Shown here one piece after another: positions 1 through 8,375 of a stretch of DNA of 12,383 nucleotides. A program made the position numbers and the translations under genes. A model generated the notes under the pieces. The model saw only the letters and a program-made list of their open reading frames with translations, was not told the DNA's origin and searched no databases. The number at the start of each line of letters is the position of its first letter. Position 1 is the stretch's first letter. The stretch comes from Clostridiales bacterium (GTDB lineage Bacteria; Bacillota; Clostridia; Christensenellales; CAG-138), in NCBI GenBank assembly GCA_012511925.1, contig JAAZFD010000261.1, positions 1 through 12,383 of the forward strand. The letters are read 5' to 3'.

Positions 1-589
1 GCCTAATACAATATTACATTCTTAATCCTCACATTGTCAAGCAATGTGAACATTACATTATGTTTTGTATTTGAAAATTTAGATTAAAAGATTAGATGGA
101 ATCAAGTTTCAATCACAATTTTATCTTTGAGAACATAACTCTGCCTTAATTTTCTTATTTTTAGCTAATTGTTGTGAAGTTCAATAAAACATTAAGACAT
201 ACAATTTATAAATTCGGGAAGTTAACGAATAAAAAGCGGTTTATTGTGAAAATCTATACTTTAAGTAACTCGTTTCCCGTTTATATTATATATAGGTGAT
301 TTATAGAAAAAAATAGTAACTTCTTGTTAATATTGCGTGTTGTTTTTGCATTGTGTGCTTTTTAGTATGATACTTAGGTATGAACTCAATCAAAGTGTAG
401 AATATCATTATTGCAATGCATGGGTTCATTGGTGGAATCAACCAAAACCACAGTGGAGCGTTGCTTTTACACTCAAAAACAAGATAACTGACTTACCTAT
501 GTTCTGATACTTTCCATTAACTCTTGACACAATAGTATCTTTTATGATTTTGCGTTTTGTAATCTGTATATGTTACGGCGTGATTGATT
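1..589. other. AT-rich region without a recognisable gene
   Basis: No convincing ORF, tRNA or riboswitch was seen. A small hairpin, TCACATTG-TCAAG-CAATGTGA, lies at 29-49. TATAAT-like boxes near 285-292 are expected by chance at this base composition, and no good -35 partner was found. The flanking gene beyond the left edge is unknown. Confidence 0.5.
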
Positions 590-720
590 ATGCTCTTTGC
601 ATTTTGCGTAGTATTTGTTGTTGGCGGACGCGCAATACGCACCCCTACGCTTAATAGGTATAGCAATTCGCCGCATGGAATCTTGCTTGATTTTGCGTTC
701 TGCATTCCCTCATTTTGCAT
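590..720. repeat. Possible dispersed intergenic repeat
   Basis: The motif TTTTGCGT or ATTTTGCAT recurs near 550, 603, 693 and 713. Between them the minus strand reads GGGTGCG-TATTG-CGCGTCC (644-626), a 7-bp hairpin with two G-U pairs. Similar Cys/Phe-type 'GCATTCTGCATTTTGC' tracts next to GC-rich hairpins occur in spacers of many Clostridial genomes, as far as I recall. A 67-codon minus-strand ORF (720-517) covers it but has no ribosome binding site and an unlikely composition. Confidence 0.3.
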
Positions 721-737
721 TTAACCGCTTATTCAAG

Positions 738-767
738 AATAAAGCGGAGGTTTCCCTCCGCTTTATT
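738..767. terminator. Bidirectional hairpin terminator at the end of the cluster
   Basis: A perfect 13-bp stem, AATAAAGCGGAGG with CCTCCGCTTTATT, closes a 4-nt loop. It starts 10 bp beyond the stop of the decayed GLUG gene and is flanked by A-rich and T-rich arms, so it could act in either direction. It probably marks the 3' end of the lost gene's transcript. Confidence 0.7.
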
Positions 768-776
768 CCGCTTAGG

Positions 777-1678
777 TTAGCTACTTAATTGTTCCCAAGT
801 CTTTAGTAATACAACCGTTCCTTCAAAGTTCCAGCAATTTGCACCAATCCAAACCGCATTTGCGCTTGTAGCCGCTTTAAGTTCAATATCATCTGCAACC
901 TTAGTGAAGCCGTATTTTGCGTGTTGAGTTGCTGTAGCCGTTGTTGCTATGTAGTTGTTTGACGTTGAAATCGTTCCGCCCGAAATCCAAATATCCATGT
1001 TTGAGTTCGCTGAATTTGAATACGACTTGGAATACATATAGCAATTCTCAACGCTTGTATGTCCCGATGCCGCTACAGCCTGCCGAGTTCGCTTTGGGCT
1101 GGAATTGTGTAAGTACTCTTACATAGGAGTTCTTTATGGTTGTGCCTAACGAATGCCCTATGAAGCCGCCTACATATTGACCAGCCGTATTGTTGCTGCG
1201 TATTGTTCCCCATTCAGTTGAGCAATACTCTACAGTGCCATAACCATAGCCTATGGAAGCCGCCTACATAGGTTCTGCCCGTTATGGTTGCGGCAGTTCC
1301 CACTCCTGTTGATGAACTCCAAGTTATTGTGCCGAAGTTCTGTCCAGCAAAGCCGTCTGTATACAGCCCTGCAGTACCGCTTGTGAGGGTCTTTACTGTT
1401 GCATGGCAATCCGTTATTACTCCTATATTTACCAAAACAAAGCCGCCTATGTATGAGCCGCCACTTGATACCTGAGTGCTTGCCGAAACGGTGCAATGGC
1501 TTATTGTGCCGTCATTGTAGCCTACAAAGCCGCCCACAAAGGTATCGCCAGAGTTGGAAATCGAATTGAAGGCACTTCCTACCGCATGGCAATTCGTAAT
1601 TGTGCCCTCGTTATAGCCCGTCATTGCTCCTATGTATTGATTGCCACCAGCGTTCCTAATTCTGCATTTTTCATATAA
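777..1678 (-). pseudogene. Decayed, 5'-truncated GLUG-repeat paralogue
   Basis: About 300 codons here match GLUG block 1 of the giant protein but in three successive frames. The first piece is open from 1678 (ATG at 1624) with 'VGGFVGYNDGTISHC' and 'TITGRTYVGGF'. At 1256-1255 an extra C ('TTCCATAGG' where TTCATAGG keeps the frame) shifts it. The second piece then reads 'IGYGYGTVEYCSTEWGTI' and 'YVGGFIGHSLG'. A second one-base insertion between about 1127 and 1080 moves it to the third frame, with 'SVENCYMYSKSY', 'DIWISGGTISTSNNYIA' and 'GANCWNFEG', ending in TAA at 777. The parent has 'VTGRQYLGGFVG', 'IEYCSSEW', 'DIWVYGGTISRSNCYIKA' and 'AGCWDFSG' in the same order. No leader, start site or pilin part remains; an in-frame TAG sits at 1681-1679. 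It was probably the end of a second large surface gene. Confidence 0.8.
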
Positions 1679-1691
1679 CTAAGCCTACGGA

Positions 1692-2150
1692 TTAGTTAAG
1701 GTGTGCCGCATTGGAATAAACAGAAACCCGCAGTGCATCATCCATCACTAAAACTTGAATAAACATACCGCTTTCGTTCTGTGCCAAGTATTGCAGCTCG
1801 CCCTCTGTAGCTTCAACTGTGAAGCCCTTGTTCTTTGCCGCCTGAACTATTTGAGCAAACTCCGCTTCCGTTACCGCATCATAGATTACTGTTGTGCCGA
1901 AATCGTTGTTCATTACACCTTTTACCATTGCATCAACCTCAGGCATAAGGCTTGTGAACTCGTTTTGCGGGATATCATTGCTTTGGTTTGTATTTGCGGG
2001 TGCTTGAGTATTGCTTCCGCCTGTCATATCCTCGTCATTGATGTCTCCTGCACCCTCAAGCTCGTCCTTCTTTTTGGCACATGCGCTAAATAGCATCATA
2101 AGCATACCGAAGGCAAGCAACAAAGCTATTATTTTAATCGTCTTTTTCAT
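1692..2150 (-). CDS. Small secreted lipoprotein of unknown function
   Basis: This 152-residue protein starts with a lipoprotein signal peptide: MKKTIK, a hydrophobic stretch (7-21) and 'LFSAC', with Cys24 as the probable lipidated residue. Phe at position -3 is less common than Leu, Val or Ile. A polar, disordered linker (25-65) tethers a globular domain of about 85 residues. That domain has the order 'LMPEVD...', 'TTVIYDAVTEAEFAQIV', 'NKGFTVEA', 'LQYLAQNESGMFIQVLV', 'LRVSVYS'. This resembles small Clostridial lipoproteins of the DUF6591 type, in which an alpha-beta domain follows the lipobox, but that assignment is from memory and tentative. The start is set by a G-rich ribosome binding site. 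It lies 126 bp downstream of the giant gene in the same direction, with no evident promoter, so it may be cotranscribed. A decayed GLUG sequence begins 13 bp after its stop. Confidence 0.8.
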   Translation of the reverse strand: MKKTIKIIALLLAFGMLMMLFSACAKKKDELEGAGDINDEDMTGGSNTQAPANTNQSNDIPQNEFTSLMPEVDAMVKGVMNNDFGTTVIYDAVTEAEFAQIVQAAKNKGFTVEATEGELQYLAQNESGMFIQVLVMDDALRVSVYSNAAHLN

Positions 2151-2153
2151 TTT

Positions 2154-2164
2154 TCTCCCCCCCT
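2154..2164 (-). promoter_or_regulatory. G-rich ribosome binding site of the lipoprotein gene
   Basis: GAGGGGGGGAG, with seven consecutive G, lies 3-4 nt before the ATG at 2150. The run of G is unusual as a Shine-Dalgarno site and is a place where slippage could change spacing. Confidence 0.6.
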
Positions 2165-2219
2165 CATTTTTTTCTGCATTGAAATTAGTTTGTTCTGATA
2201 TTCTGTTTGTTCTGTGGTT

Positions 2220-2247
2220 GCTATGCGGGGAATTTTCCCCGCATAGC
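2220..2247 (-). terminator. Strong hairpin between the giant gene and the lipoprotein gene
   Basis: GCTATGCGGGGA and TCCCCGCATAGC form a perfect 12-bp stem with a 4-nt loop. On the minus strand it is followed by AACCACAGAAC, with no U tract, so a classical intrinsic terminator is not complete. It may give partial termination, protect the 3' end of the giant mRNA, or mark a processing site. No clear promoter was seen between it and the lipoprotein start. Confidence 0.5.
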
Positions 2248-2256
2248 TTGATTTTG

Positions 2257-2274
2257 CGAAATATACCTATTTCG
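2257..2274 (-). other. Small hairpin just after the giant gene
   Basis: CGAAAT and ATTTCG form a 6-bp stem with a 6-nt loop starting 2 nt beyond the TAA. It is too weak to terminate alone and precedes the stronger hairpin at 2220-2247. Confidence 0.3.
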
Positions 2275-2276
2275 AC

Positions 2277-5200
2277 TTAGTTGCCCTCTACTGTATTTGT
2301 AACTTTACAATGTGTATTTCTCGAAATATAGGAATCCTCGTATGCCGACCAAATACCATTGAAGCCATCTGTTCCGCCAGTAGCCGAGCAGTTAGAAATA
2401 GTTACATTAATCATGTAAGCATAGCCACCGCTTGCGTTATCGTAGTTAGCGCAGATAATTGCTGCATAACCACTACTCATTCCTGTGCCGCAGTGCAGAT
2501 TGCAGTTATCAATATTTAAGTATTGAACAGTTGCACCCTTGCCCATGAGAGCAAACATTGCCGTCTGCTTAAAACCGCTGGATATAGGCAGGTTGCTGAG
2601 CGTATAGCCATTTCCATTGAATGTACCCGAATAATACTCGTCATTTGAGCCGATTATTGTACTCGAGCCTGCAAGCGATAGGTTGTTTGCAAGCACATAG
2701 TTTCTCATGCAATCCAGTTTGCCATCTAACTGCAGAGTCGCCAATGTGTTGTAGTCTGCAACCGACCCTATTGCATAGCAACCTGTAGTCCAGTTAGCTG
2801 TTAGGATTGTTACACCCGATACAGGAATGGAATCACCGGGATAGTACTTAGTAGAGCTTCCAGCCTTCGTCCAATAGTTGAACGAGTATGCTGTTGCCTT
2901 TGTCATAGAAGCATGGGCAGGTATGAGCTTAGGAATGCTGCTTGCAATTGTTCCATTTCCGCCAGTTACCTCTGTGGCACTAGGAATATCTGCAGCACCT
3001 GTTGCTGTTCCTTCTAAGTAGATAATCATAGGCGTTCCACTTTCAACCCAGAAACCCTTTAATGTTACAGGGGAAGTTACAGTGTAGCTTGCGCCACCTG
3101 TTGCAACTATATCGGAGTAGTTTGTTGTGCTGCCTGTTGTAGTCCAACCTACAAACTGATACGTGCCGTTCCCGTCTGTCGGTGTGGGTACTGTTATGCT
3201 TGTGTTTGCGTATGAGAACATCGTTTCGGGGTTGGATGCAGATACGCTTGAGCTATTTATTTCAAACTTAACTCCAATCTTCCACCTTGCATATAGTGTT
3301 ACATTTTCTGTGAACTCTAATGTATCACCACCTGCATAAGTCGGATTACCTCCAGCCGTTTTAGCCCAACCAGTGAACTGGAAGTTGCCTGTGGGTTCTG
3401 AAAGCGTAGGTAATGTGAAGTTTGTGTTTACCTTTTGCGTTACAGAATCTGTGAAAGCCTCGGGTGTGCAACCTGCAGGTGCATTTGCGTTAAGAGTCAA
3501 TGTATATTCTTGGTTCTTGTTCAGCCATACGCCGTAAAGTGTAACATTACCCTGTGCTTTATAGCTTGCTCCGCCAGCGTGTTGTGCAGTTGTAGCCGTT
3601 GACGATGTTGACCAACCCAAGAATACGTATTCGTCTGATGGGTCTGTTAGCGTAGGCAATGTGATATTCTTGCCGCTTTCAACCGCTATCTCTTCGGGGC
3701 TTGTTACGCCCTCTAAGTTTGCATCAAATGTTACTGTTGCAGTGCCGTATAGGTCGCCCCAAGCCATTAGCTTTACATAAGCACCGCTGAAATCCCAGCA
3801 TCCTGCGTTAACCCAAGCTGTATTGCCGCTTGTGTTGGTTTTAATACCAGCATCGTTTGTCGAGAATGTGAATTGATACGTTGCGTTTAGGTATGAGGTA
3901 CTTGGCGCTTTAATATAGCAGTTTGAACGTGAAATCGTACCACCATATACCCAAATATCGAATCTGCTGCTTGCTACTGTCGCTGTCATAGCTTCAAGAT
4001 AGAGGTAGCAGTTTGTAATTGTGTTGGAGTTACCGCCGATTACCGCAAAGCCACCATTTATTGTGTTGCCTGTTAGCCTTGTTGTAACTCTTGCGTAGCT
4101 GTTACGTATCGTTAGTCCGTTTGCAAATCCGCAGAATCCGCTCATTGCAGCACCAGACGAGGTATTATTTCTTGTTACGTCTGCCCATTCTGATGAGCAG
4201 TATTCGATAGTACCGGATGCTGAACCTACAAATCCGCCAAGGTACTGACGACCTGTAACTGTAGTTCCCTTAGTAGAGGACCATTGAATCTTACCCTTTG
4301 TATCGCCTGCAAAGCCGCCTACATAGTAGGATGTTGCGCTTCCTGTAACGTTACCTGTATGGTGTGAGTTAAGTATTACACCGGTAGCATGGTTTACGCC
4401 AACAAAGCCGCCTGTACAGTCGCCACCAGCGTTTGTAACGGTTGTATTTGAGGATGAATGGTTGATAGTACCACCGTTAGCACCTACAAAGCCACCTACG
4501 TTTGTATAACCGTCTGTCCATACGCCGTTTACGTTAGTACCAGATACTTTACATCTGCTTATAGTACCGTTGTTGTAGCCAACGAGTGCACCAACGTTTG
4601 CATAGCCTCTGATTGTGCCGAATGTAACGGTTAGGTTTTCAACCTTACCAGCTGCGCCAACAAAGGAGAACAAACCTACGTTTGTAGCACTTGCAGCAGT
4701 GGATTGATAGCTAAATGCAATCGACTTGTCGTTGCCGTCAAATGTACCTGTAAACTGGTTTGCAGTTTTTCCAAGTCCCAAAGGTGCAGTTACAGCAGTT
4801 GTTATGTTGTTCTGTAGCTGATACTTCTTGCCCATGTGTGTTACATCTGTAGCAAGCGTATCAAAGCCAGCCTTTGTGGTGATTTTGATGTACTCATCAC
4901 TGCCAACAGTTACATAGCCATACACGCTTACTGTGCCGCCGTCAATTGCTGTTTCTTCGCCTGCTGTAATCGTCTTTGTGTATGTTGCCGCAAACCTACT
5001 TGTTGCATCGTAGGGCTTGTAGCCAGCAAAATGCTCTGCAAAGTTTTCGGCATTGATTACAAATTCATCACCAGAAGCAAGCTGTACCTTTACTTCTACA
5101 TTGCCTGCGGCTTCATTGTTGAATGCGTCCTGCATTGCGAAGGTAATTGTGTATTCCTGTGCTGCTTGAACTTCCCATTGTGCATAAAGCGTTGTATGTT

Positions 5201-7925
5201 CAGTAATATTGAACTTATCACCTGCCGCATAGCTTGTGCCTTCGCCGTCTGCACTTGTATTCCAACCAAGGAACTTAAAGCCTGCGTATGTGAAGCCGTT
5301 AGCCATTACAGTAACCTCTGTGCCATGGTTGTATTCGGTTGCGTCATTCGTTGTGCCTGTGCCGCCGTTTGCATCATAAGTTACATGCCATTGATAGGGC
5401 TGCCATGCTGCTGTAAGCGTTACTGTGCTTCCAACTGTAACCTTAGACAAGTCGATTTCGCCACCCGGGAGAATCGTTCCGCCCAAAGTTGAAGCCCAAT
5501 GCAAGAATGTATGTCCTGCCTTGCTTGGAACGGTTGCAGGAATCGTGTATGTGCCTGTTGCTTCCCAAGGCACTGTTAAATTTTCGGGTCCGCTTGAGCC
5601 GCCCTGTAGGTCAAACTCGATTGTGAATTCGGGGTTCGCCCAAAGTGCTTTGAGTTCGATATTGTTTGCAGGAGCACTAACGATTGTACCGCCGGCTGCT
5701 ATTATAATACCGCTGTCTGAACGTTCCCAACCGCTGAATACCTGTCCGCCTGCGATTGTGGGCTTCGTTGCAGGAATAGTAACATTATCGCCGGGGAAGA
5801 ATTCTATTGTTGAGAATGAGCCTGAACCACCATTTAGATTGAATGAAATCTCATAGGGGTTGCCTTCCCAAGCTACTATGAATGTGGCATCTCCATCGGG
5901 CATGTTAATTGCTCCAACATAGGCTTCGCCATAAGTAATAGCGTGGTTATCTGCATTTACCCAACCTCTGAATAAGTACAATTCGCCTGCATAGGAGAGC
6001 TTAGTTGCAGGGAACAGATAATCATAAATGTCTGCGCCTGCAGCAACGTTTAGATATTCCTTAACAAATGAGCTACCATTTACGATTTTGCTCGGGTCTT
6101 GAACCAATGTCATGCCATTATTTGTTGTACCCTCAATAACGAGAGTCAATTTTGATAATTTTACCCAAAGTGCTGTGAGAGTTGTGCCGCCCTGAGGCAT
6201 TGCAAACTTATCGCCAACCTGTAGGATTCCGCCATGGCTTGCTTCATAGCCCATGAACTCGTAGCCTGCTCTTTGACCTGTGATGTCCTTTACAGTAACT
6301 TCTTCGCCTGCTGCATATCCTTTTGTATCGGAAGGAGCGTTTGTGCCTGCGTATGTTACATAGTATTGTACGCTTTGCCATTGAGCTGTGAATGTAACGT
6401 CATTGTTTACTGTGTAGGCTTCATTGGGTTGCAATGTGCCTTCGCCGCTTACGCTACTTAACCAGCCTGAGAATGTGAAGTTATCTCTCGTTAAGCCAGC
6501 AGCTAAAGTGATTTGTGTGCCGATAGGATATTTTGTATCAGCAGGAACTGTGCCTTCGCCACTGTTCTTTTCATAATGAACTGTGTATTCGTTTGCCCAT
6601 TGTGCTGTTAGAGTTGAGTCTGCACCAGGCATTTGATATGTTGCGCCTGCATTGTAAATTGTACCCATTACAGAGCAAAGCCAGCCATTAAATGCAAAGC
6701 CGCTCTTTGTGGGAACAGTTACGGGCAATGTTACGTTTGCACCCTGTGAATGGCTACCGCCATCTGTGCTCATGCCTGTACCGCCATCTAGGTCGTATGT
6801 AATTATGTATTTTGTTTCTTGCCATACAGCAGTTAGAACCAAATCACCCGTTATACGAATTGCGCCAGAATAATCCGATGTGTATTCTGATTTACCATCT
6901 GACCAATGGCTGAAGTTGAAACCAGCCTTTGTAGCTTGTGTGTTGATTACGATATTGGAAATATCCGTACCGTTTTGGTATGATGAACCGTTAACAAAGC
7001 CGTCAGGAAGAACGAGCGCTCCGCCATCTGGGTCGAATGTTAATGTGTATTCAATATCCAACTCCCACTTTGCCAAGAATGTCATGTTTGTTTTAACATT
7101 AGAAATGACAGCGCCACCATTGTATGTGAAGCCGTCGCACTCCCAACCGTCAAATATATAGCCTTCCCTTTCAGGAATGTTGTTTGGAATCTCATAATAT
7201 GCGTCATAAGTAAGTGTTTCCTGCGGAGGCATATTTGTAACTTCGTCCGTTGTGTTGGGGTCAAATGTAACTGTTACTTCGGTTCCGCCACCAGGTGTGC
7301 TGCCGCCGCCTATTGCGCCGCCGGGATTTGTGCCGCCATCGGAAGGCATTACTGTTCCGTCAAGAACTGTTCCAACGAGCAAGCCGTCAAACACTTCTGA
7401 AGTCTTGGGCAATACATCGCCTAAATGCTCCGAAATATTGATGTATGTGTTGGTGATTTCGTCCATCGACTTTGTTTTTGTGCCTGTGCCTGAGGGTGTT
7501 GTTCTCAGGTAGAAAGCATAGTCAGCTTCGGTAGGTGTGCCTAATTCGCTTTCTGGGCAGTTACGCTCTTCAATCAGTTCCGCTAAATCCTTATACTTAA
7601 ACGGGTTGCCTGCTGATTGCATGAGCTTTCCAACATCATCGCCTGAGGTTGCATAGCCGAAAACGTAGAATTGATTTGCCTTTTCTACGAATATAACTAT
7701 GCTTGATGCTAATTGACCGTCAACCACAGCGAGGTTTTCAGCCAAAAAAGCAGTTAGCGAGTTACGAGCATCGGATAAAGCCGACTTCGCATTGGCTCGC
7801 ACTATCATATTGGTGAATGCAGGAATTAAAATTGCTGCTAATACACCGATAACCGCTATAACGATTATCAACTCGACGATTGTGAAAGCTCTTTTTTTTG
7901 AGTTCTTTCTTTTCATCTCTTTCAT
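2277..7925 (-). CDS. Giant type IV pseudopilin-like protein with InlB-type B repeats and GLUG blocks
   Basis: This 1882-residue protein begins with a class III prepilin leader: basic residues, the cleavage motif RA-FTIVE with Glu at mature position 5, and a hydrophobic helix to about residue 37. The residue before cleavage is Ala, not the usual Gly. A pilin-like helical segment (40-190) and a Gly-rich linker (197-214) follow. Nine InlB-type B repeats (about 217-917) each end in a TAxW motif after a GW core. A spacer (924-1010) leads to a GLUG block (1017-1392) with repeated 'VGGFVG..GTI' units behind a 'FTGTFDGN' header. Four more B repeats (1395-1712) and a second header-type GLUG domain (1713-1882) finish it. 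There is no LPXTG, SLH or dockerin anchor, so surface attachment would rest on the N-terminal helix. Most bacterial pseudopilins are only 100-250 residues. It is probably an adhesin or surface stalk. It has its own strong promoter; no pilus assembly genes are near. Confidence 0.9.
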   Translation of the reverse strand: MKEMKRKNSKKRAFTIVELIIVIAVIGVLAAILIPAFTNMIVRANAKSALSDARNSLTAFLAENLAVVDGQLASSIVIFVEKANQFYVFGYATSGDDVGKLMQSAGNPFKYKDLAELIEERNCPESELGTPTEADYAFYLRTTPSGTGTKTKSMDEITNTYINISEHLGDVLPKTSEVFDGLLVGTVLDGTVMPSDGGTNPGGAIGGGSTPGGGTEVTVTFDPNTTDEVTNMPPQETLTYDAYYEIPNNIPEREGYIFDGWECDGFTYNGGAVISNVKTNMTFLAKWELDIEYTLTFDPDGGALVLPDGFVNGSSYQNGTDISNIVINTQATKAGFNFSHWSDGKSEYTSDYSGAIRITGDLVLTAVWQETKYIITYDLDGGTGMSTDGGSHSQGANVTLPVTVPTKSGFAFNGWLCSVMGTIYNAGATYQMPGADSTLTAQWANEYTVHYEKNSGEGTVPADTKYPIGTQITLAAGLTRDNFTFSGWLSSVSGEGTLQPNEAYTVNNDVTFTAQWQSVQYYVTYAGTNAPSDTKGYAAGEEVTVKDITGQRAGYEFMGYEASHGGILQVGDKFAMPQGGTTLTALWVKLSKLTLVIEGTTNNGMTLVQDPSKIVNGSSFVKEYLNVAAGADIYDYLFPATKLSYAGELYLFRGWVNADNHAITYGEAYVGAINMPDGDATFIVAWEGNPYEISFNLNGGSGSFSTIEFFPGDNVTIPATKPTIAGGQVFSGWERSDSGIIIAAGGTIVSAPANNIELKALWANPEFTIEFDLQGGSSGPENLTVPWEATGTYTIPATVPSKAGHTFLHWASTLGGTILPGGEIDLSKVTVGSTVTLTAAWQPYQWHVTYDANGGTGTTNDATEYNHGTEVTVMANGFTYAGFKFLGWNTSADGEGTSYAAGDKFNITEHTTLYAQWEVQAAQEYTITFAMQDAFNNEAAGNVEVKVQLASGDEFVINAENFAEHFAGYKPYDATSRFAATYTKTITAGEETAIDGGTVSVYGYVTVGSDEYIKITTKAGFDTLATDVTHMGKKYQLQNNITTAVTAPLGLGKTANQFTGTFDGNDKSIAFSYQSTAASATNVGLFSFVGAAGKVENLTVTFGTIRGYANVGALVGYNNGTISRCKVSGTNVNGVWTDGYTNVGGFVGANGGTINHSSSNTTVTNAGGDCTGGFVGVNHATGVILNSHHTGNVTGSATSYYVGGFAGDTKGKIQWSSTKGTTVTGRQYLGGFVGSASGTIEYCSSEWADVTRNNTSSGAAMSGFCGFANGLTIRNSYARVTTRLTGNTINGGFAVIGGNSNTITNCYLYLEAMTATVASSRFDIWVYGGTISRSNCYIKAPSTSYLNATYQFTFSTNDAGIKTNTSGNTAWVNAGCWDFSGAYVKLMAWGDLYGTATVTFDANLEGVTSPEEIAVESGKNITLPTLTDPSDEYVFLGWSTSSTATTAQHAGGASYKAQGNVTLYGVWLNKNQEYTLTLNANAPAGCTPEAFTDSVTQKVNTNFTLPTLSEPTGNFQFTGWAKTAGGNPTYAGGDTLEFTENVTLYARWKIGVKFEINSSSVSASNPETMFSYANTSITVPTPTDGNGTYQFVGWTTTGSTTNYSDIVATGGASYTVTSPVTLKGFWVESGTPMIIYLEGTATGAADIPSATEVTGGNGTIASSIPKLIPAHASMTKATAYSFNYWTKAGSSTKYYPGDSIPVSGVTILTANWTTGCYAIGSVADYNTLATLQLDGKLDCMRNYVLANNLSLAGSSTIIGSNDEYYSGTFNGNGYTLSNLPISSGFKQTAMFALMGKGATVQYLNIDNCNLHCGTGMSSGYAAIICANYDNASGGYAYMINVTISNCSATGGTDGFNGIWSAYEDSYISRNTHCKVTNTVEGN
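2280..2789 (-). other. C-terminal GLUG-header domain of the giant protein
   Basis: Residues 1713-1882 carry 'YVLANNLSL' and 'YSGTFNGNGYTLSNL', the same header as GLUG block 1, then 'GATVQYLNIDNCNL'. Only a few solenoid turns follow before the natural stop, and the 'VGGFVG' units are absent, so this copy is short or truncated compared with block 1. Confidence 0.65.
2790..3743 (-). repeat. Second array of four InlB-type B repeats
   Basis: Residues 1395-1712 encode four B repeats ending in GVW, ARW, GFW and ANW. They lie between the two GLUG-type domains, so the protein reads as two modules of B repeats plus GLUG domain, the second shorter. Confidence 0.75.
3750..4877 (-). repeat. GLUG-type repeat block 1 of the giant protein
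   Basis: Residues 1017-1392 open with 'GKKYQLQNNIT' and 'FTGTFDGNDKSIAF', the usual header of GLUG proteins. Repeated units of about 25-35 residues follow with the core 'VGGFVG-N-GTI--C', predicted to form a right-handed beta-solenoid. The decayed copy at 777-1678 matches this block and ends at nearly the same place. Confidence 0.8.
5175..7277 (-). repeat. Array of nine InlB-type B repeats
   Basis: This part of the giant gene encodes nine units of about 68-95 residues, each with a 'Y-V-FD-NGG' strand, a 'P-K-G--F-GW' core and a terminal TAxW or close variant (AKW, AVW, AQW, ALW, AW, ALW, AAW, AQW). InlB-type B repeats fold as small beta-grasp domains and form stalks or binding surfaces on bacterial cells. 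The units are diverged, so the array is old and not a recent tandem expansion. Confidence 0.8.
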
Positions 7926-7927
7926 AT

Positions 7928-7937
7928 CTCCCTCTCC
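7928..7937 (-). promoter_or_regulatory. Purine-rich ribosome binding site of the giant gene
   Basis: GGAGAGGGAG precedes the ATG at 7925. The GGAGAG part is 6 nt from that ATG, while GGGAG is 11 nt from a second in-frame ATG at 7916. Either start leaves a valid prepilin leader; the upstream one has the better spacing. Confidence 0.6.
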
Positions 7938-7954
7938 AATCTTTATTACAGCTT

Positions 7955-7992
7955 AGAAATAAACTATCCTTTTTCTAACAGTTTTTATTTCT
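7955..7992 (-). other. AT-rich leader hairpin upstream of the giant gene
   Basis: AGAAATAAA (7992-7984) can pair with TTTATTTCT (7963-7955) across a 20-nt loop in the predicted leader, ending about 18 nt before the ribosome binding site. It is weak and matches no riboswitch family I recognise. Confidence 0.25.
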
Positions 7993-8038
7993 GCCGTAAT
8001 CTTTACCGTTATTACTAAATAATTCGGTATCTATGATA

Positions 8039-8067
8039 ATATTAAGCAAATATTTAGTCGTTGTCAA
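8039..8067 (-). promoter_or_regulatory. Near-consensus promoter of the giant pseudopilin gene
   Basis: A perfect TTGACA (8067-8062) and TAATAT (8044-8039) are spaced by 17 bp on the minus strand. This predicts a start near 8032 and an untranslated leader of about 105 nt. It is the best promoter match in the window. Confidence 0.7.
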
Positions 8068-8375
8068 TCCATATGAAAAGATTAAGACAGCGATTGTGAG
8101 AATTAAGAACGGAATTATCCACTTTTAGCCACTTGTGTTGTTTCTTTCTACGTTATGTTTTTGCTTTATTTTCACTTTTTGGCACTGTTGGGACATAAAT
8201 AATAGTCTTTTTTGTGTATTTTGTTATCTTTTTGTGAAGTTATCTACGCATAATAAACAGAATTAAACAACATGACACTAATTGTAAATGTTTATGAAAA
8301 TGCACGAATTTCAATAAATTAGCTAAAATTATTAACTAAGTTTCTTACCAATGCGTTAATGTGTAGATATTTATT

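Noticed and set aside
360..480. Possible riboswitch or structured RNA in the left spacer
   Set aside because: Some short complementary stretches are present, but no core motif of a riboswitch family I know could be found.
941..1678. Plus-strand ORFs over the GLUG remnant
   Set aside because: The minus strand shows clear homology to the giant protein here; the plus readings have no recognisable features.
4836..5492. 218-codon plus-strand ORF rich in Cys
   Set aside because: It lies wholly inside the giant gene on the other strand and its Cys/Ala-rich text is the shadow of the Gly/Thr-rich repeat codons.
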